A program made the position numbers and the translations under genes. From an uncultured Clostridia bacterium (GTDB lineage: Bacteria > Bacillota > Clostridia > Christensenellales > Aristaeellaceae), in the NCBI GenBank assembly GCA_934667105.1, contig CAKULG010000001.1, positions 62,001 to 126,000 on the forward strand: DNA of 64,000 nucleotides, read 5' to 3'. Under the pieces are notes generated by a model. That model had not been told where the DNA came from and did not search any database. It saw nothing but the letters and a program-made list of their open reading frames with translations. This document shows positions 60,943 to 64,000 of the stretch, in pieces (the stretch's first letter is position 1; every line of letters starts with the position of its first letter).

Positions 60943-62961
60943 GTGAAGAAAAGGCGTTTGCTGGTGCTGCTCCTGGCGCTGCTGTGTCCGGCGTTTTCCG
61001 CATGGGCGGCGGAAGCGCCCTATTTCACCATGACGGAGGATCACAACGGACGAATGGTCTATTCCCAGGCGGGATACCTGCCGGATCGGGCGTTTTTGGA
61101 ATTCGACGGGGTCAACCTGAAGAAACCGGCCGATTTGTTTGTGGACGCCCAGGATCGCCTGTTCATATCGGACGCGGGAAATAAGCGCGTGATTGCCTGC
61201 GATGCGGAGGGCGGCCTGCTGTTGCTCTATGGAAAGGGCGAGCTGGAAGCGCCCGGGGGAATATTTGTCCGGGAGCAAAGGCTGTATGTTGCGGACAGCA
61301 AGCTAGAAAAAGTGCTGGTTTACAATACGGAAACGGGGGAAAAGGTTTTTGAACTGTGCCGCCCCGATTCCCCGCTTTATGGAATCGACGCCGCCTTCCG
61401 GCCTTTGAATGTGGCGGTGGATCATGCGGGATGCATTTATGTGATCGGAAAGGGCAATGTGGACGGGATTGCGCAGTTTAGCGCGACGGGCGATTTTCTG
61501 GGTTATTTCGGCGCGAACGAAACGCGCCTGTCGCTGCTGGGAACATTGCAGCGTAGCATTTTGACGGACGAGCAGATCAACCAGTTGCCCAAGAGCATTC
61601 CTCCTGCGCCCACCAATTTGGATATTGACGATTACGGCATGGTGTATACCGTGACGAGCGGAATACGTGGCGTGCGGCGGCTGAGCATCGGGGGAAACGA
61701 TACATTTCCCAGCGTTCATCTGGGCTTTCTGGTTGCCAAGGATGTGGCGGCTGGACGGGATGAAACGGTGTTCGTGTTAGATCAGAACGGCTATATTATG
61801 GAATATACCCGGGATGGACGGATGCTGTTCTATTTTGGCGGGCTGGACGCAGCGCGCTCCAGGGCGGGCCTGTTCGTGGCGACGGTGGCCTTGGATGTGG
61901 ACGGCCAGGGCCGGTTGTATGTACTGGATCGGGATAAAGGACTGGTGCAGCGCTTTGAAATGACGGAATACGCGCAGACGGTGCATTTGGCGCTGCGGCT
62001 TTATCAAAACGGCTTGTATGAAGAAAGCAAGGAGCCTTGGGAACAGGTGCTTTCCAGCAACAGCCTATTCGATTATGCCTATGCGGGATTAGGACAAAGC
62101 TATTTCCGCCTGGAAGATTATTCTCGAGCGCTGAGCGCCTCCCGGCTGGGCGGCGACCGCGCAGGCTACAGCGACGCATTTTGGGAAATCCGCAATAACT
62201 GGCTTCAGCACAACGCGCTTTACGCTGTGGCGGAGCTGGCTATCCTTGCGCTGGCGCGCCATGGCTGGAAGCGGCTGCGGAAAAAGGGCGCTTTTCCTTG
62301 GGCGGCGGCCTGGCGCGATCGCCTGGCGCGGCTTCGCTTGCCGCAGCAATTGGCCTATGGCCGGGTGTTTTTGCGCAATCCTTACGACGGGTGCTACGGC
62401 ATCAAAAAGGAAGGGCGTGTTTCCGGGCTTTCCGCTACGATTATTTATTTGCTGGTGTTCGCCTTTTATATGATTGATAAGTACACCTGCGGGTATTTAT
62501 TCAAGCGGGCGCCTGACGGCCAATACGAAGCGCTGATGGATCTGGGGCTGGTGCTGGGTGGAATCGGGCTGTTTCTGATTTCCTGTCACCTCATCTGCTC
62601 TATCCGCGAGGGCGAAGGAACGCTTAAGCAGCTGTATTGCGGCCTGGCCTGCGCCCTCACGCCCTATCTGATGCTGCTGCCCGTTCGCTACGTCCTGTCC
62701 TTTGTGCTGACGAATAACGAGGCCTTCCTGATTACGCTGTGCGATACGGCGGCCGTCGTCGGCGTTCTGGCGTTGGTTGTGGTGATGGTGCGGTATATAC
62801 AGGATTACACCTTTACTAAGACCATTACGACGCTGCTGCTGACGCTGCTGACCATGCTGATGCTGATGATTGGGATGGTTATTGCCACGGCTATGGTGGC
62901 GCAGCTGTATGATTTTATCGCGGCCGTGTGGAAGGAGGCAAGATTCTACCATGCGCAATAG
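60943..62961 (+). CDS. NHL beta-propeller/TPR/YIP1 membrane protein
   Basis: 672 residues starting at a GTG after GGGGGTGG. A signal peptide (MKKRRLLVLLLALLCPAFSA) is followed by a six-bladed NHL-type propeller, residues about 40-340, with repeats such as PADLFVDAQDRLFISDAGNK, APGGIFVREQRLYVADSKLE and VALDVDGQGRLYVLDRDKG. Residues 350-415 form two TPR-like helix pairs (YEESKEPWEQVLSSNSLFDY). One membrane helix lies near residue 430, then a C-terminal YIP1-like domain (residues about 495-665) with five or six helices. The extracytoplasmic propeller tied to a membrane domain inside a sugar importer operon suggests a substrate-sensing or transporter-partner role. Function unknown. Confidence 0.72.
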   Translation: MKKRRLLVLLLALLCPAFSAWAAEAPYFTMTEDHNGRMVYSQAGYLPDRAFLEFDGVNLKKPADLFVDAQDRLFISDAGNKRVIACDAEGGLLLLYGKGELEAPGGIFVREQRLYVADSKLEKVLVYNTETGEKVFELCRPDSPLYGIDAAFRPLNVAVDHAGCIYVIGKGNVDGIAQFSATGDFLGYFGANETRLSLLGTLQRSILTDEQINQLPKSIPPAPTNLDIDDYGMVYTVTSGIRGVRRLSIGGNDTFPSVHLGFLVAKDVAAGRDETVFVLDQNGYIMEYTRDGRMLFYFGGLDAARSRAGLFVATVALDVDGQGRLYVLDRDKGLVQRFEMTEYAQTVHLALRLYQNGLYEESKEPWEQVLSSNSLFDYAYAGLGQSYFRLEDYSRALSASRLGGDRAGYSDAFWEIRNNWLQHNALYAVAELAILALARHGWKRLRKKGAFPWAAAWRDRLARLRLPQQLAYGRVFLRNPYDGCYGIKKEGRVSGLSATIIYLLVFAFYMIDKYTCGYLFKRAPDGQYEALMDLGLVLGGIGLFLISCHLICSIREGEGTLKQLYCGLACALTPYLMLLPVRYVLSFVLTNNEAFLITLCDTAAVVGVLALVVVMVRYIQDYTFTKTITTLLLTLLTMLMLMIGMVIATAMVAQLYDFIAAVWKEARFYHAQ

Positions 62962-64000
62962 ATTACTGCCGCTTTGTCTGCTGCTCCTGCTGCTTGTACC
63001 TTGCGCGGCGCTGGCGGATGTATGCGTTTTTGAAAATGAACGGCTGACGCTTTCGGTGGATACGGAGAGCCTGGCGCTGTGCGTGACGGATCGCGCCACA
63101 GGAGGCGTGCTTCGGGGCGGGGCGGAGATTCCCGCCGATCAGAAGCTGACCGCCTGGACGGGATTCCTTCAATCCACGCTGTCCATCGAGGTGAGCAAGG
63201 GAAACAGCACCTCCGCCAGCCGGGTGGACATGCTGACGGGCGAAGCCCGCGTGCAGATTCTGGAACGCTGGGCGGACGGTCTCGCCTGTATGGTGGATTT
63301 TCCGCAGCAGGGGCAGCGCATTCGCCTGGAACTTCTGCTTTCGGAGGATAGCTTTTCCTTAACCGTTCCGCAGGACGGCATAGAGGAATATGGCGATACC
63401 CGGCTGTGTGGCGTATATCTTTTACCCTGCTTCGGCGCTTCCCGGCTCAAGGACGCTCGGGGATACACGCTGGTTCCGGAGGCCGCGGGCGCGCTGATCG
63501 CTTGGACGGACGGCCAGGGAATTCCTAATACGCCGTATGTGAAGCGAATTTATGGCGAAAACGCAGGGGTGGAGGTTTCCGTGCCGATGGAATTGAACCG
63601 TCCTGCGGAAAAAATAACGATGCCGCTTTACGGTATGGTGAATCAGGACGCGGGCCTGGGTTATCTGGCGGTGGTGGAAAGCGGGGAGGAAGCTGCGGAA
63701 ATTCAGGCGTATCCCGGCGGCGTGATTACAGATTATAACTGGGCGGGAGCGCGCTTTATTCTGCGAGAGCAGTACGTGCAGCAAACCTCTCGCACAGCAG
63801 GCCTGCTGCGGGTGGAAAGCAAGGCCGACGTCCGGGAGTTGGCCATTCGGTTTTACATCCTCTCCGGCGATCAGGCGGATTACAGCGGCATGGCCCAGCG
63901 CTACCGCCGCGCCCTGCTGGAAGCGGAAAAGCTAAAACAGAGGGATACCCGGTATCGCCCCCGGCTGGATTTTCTGGGCGCGGAATCCAAAAAGCTGCTG
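62951..64000 (+). CDS. DUF5696-like secreted protein (3' end outside window)
   Basis: The frame starts at the ATG at 62951, overlapping the previous gene by 11 bases, and is open to the window end (350 codons). A signal peptide (MRNRLLPLCLLLLLLVPCAA, then LA) is followed by VCVFENERLTLSVDTESLAL, CVTDRATGGVL, which resembles the start of DUF5696 proteins. Later blocks include YTLVPEAAGALIAWTDGQG and YGMVNQDAGLGYLAVVESGE, reminiscent of glycosidase beta-sandwich domains. Known DUF5696 genes lie next to YIP1 and solute-binding genes in Paenibacillus-type sugar clusters, as I recall, and that supports the call. Function unknown. Confidence 0.62.
   Translation, partial: MRNRLLPLCLLLLLLVPCAALADVCVFENERLTLSVDTESLALCVTDRATGGVLRGGAEIPADQKLTAWTGFLQSTLSIEVSKGNSTSASRVDMLTGEARVQILERWADGLACMVDFPQQGQRIRLELLLSEDSFSLTVPQDGIEEYGDTRLCGVYLLPCFGASRLKDARGYTLVPEAAGALIAWTDGQGIPNTPYVKRIYGENAGVEVSVPMELNRPAEKITMPLYGMVNQDAGLGYLAVVESGEEAAEIQAYPGGVITDYNWAGARFILREQYVQQTSRTAGLLRVESKADVRELAIRFYILSGDQADYSGMAQRYRRALLEAEKLKQRDTRYRPRLDFLGAESKKLL

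Overview
The window looks like a chromosomal segment of a GC-rich (roughly 60% G+C by eye) anaerobic, spore-forming Clostridia-type Firmicute, probably a gut-type plant- or glycan-degrading lineage. Evidence is the sporulation genes (spoIIP, a gerW/ytfJ homologue, a dacF-type carboxypeptidase, DUF1614 and DUF2953 proteins), Firmicute pairs such as Asp23/YloV(FakA), strong GGAGG ribosome binding sites, TTGACA/TATAAT promoters, and LplB/YtcP/LplA-type sugar importers without their own ATPase. No rRNA, tRNA, CRISPR array or phage was seen. The species cannot be named from the sequence.

Layout. 1-5786: tail of a sugar ABC importer (two permeases, solute-binding protein) and a membrane-bound AraC-type regulator. 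5864-9079: secreted C69 dipeptidase and an ECF sigma/anti-sigma pair. 9282-17712: housekeeping genes rimO, a ttcA-like gene, recD2 and uvrA, then a low-GC acetyltransferase and a decayed one. 17932-27342: small secreted protein, mrp, a MacB-like ABC exporter, an ABC-2 type exporter pair and a large secreted protein of unknown function. 27574-33670: a MerR-RDD membrane regulator, then a sporulation/translation cluster (DUF2953, gerW, dacF, rluB, mnmM) and a sugar-phosphate isomerase-like protein. 34168-42972: GH38 mannosidase with a GlpA/GlpB-like oxidoreductase pair, fakA, asp23, uridine kinase and a YfcE phosphodiesterase. 43583-49693: second ECF sigma/anti-sigma pair, an orphan solute-binding protein, YhhN, DUF1614 and SpoIIP. 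50302-64000: a degenerate IS630-type transposase-like protein, then a regulated alpha-mannoside locus running off the right end.

The right-hand locus reads as one pathway. A GntR/LacI-type repressor is divergent from an operon encoding a GH38 alpha-mannosidase, a PfkB sugar kinase, a cupin D-lyxose/D-mannose isomerase, an unusually large solute-binding protein with N-terminal beta-sandwich regions, one permease, an NHL-propeller/TPR/YIP1 membrane protein and a DUF5696 protein. Released mannose could be isomerised to fructose and phosphorylated. The propeller and DUF5696 proteins have no assigned function and are the best candidates for an undescribed part of an uptake system.

The strongest unexplained signal is non-coding. 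Nearly every gene-free gap carries pieces of the same dispersed repeats: a hairpin module (A) with core GGAACCGTTCTTTGG, and a second module (B, starting AAGAAAGCCGATTGGG) that follows A in one to three copies with a period of 88-95 bp. Other shared blocks are shuffled between 13656-13940, 33690-34065 and 47620-47780. They occur only between genes, often at 3' ends. Other notable items are the transposase-like ORF that appears to have lost all three DDE residues and carries a 12-G tract, a displaced C-terminal anchor after dacF, and three solute-binding proteins without a lipobox.
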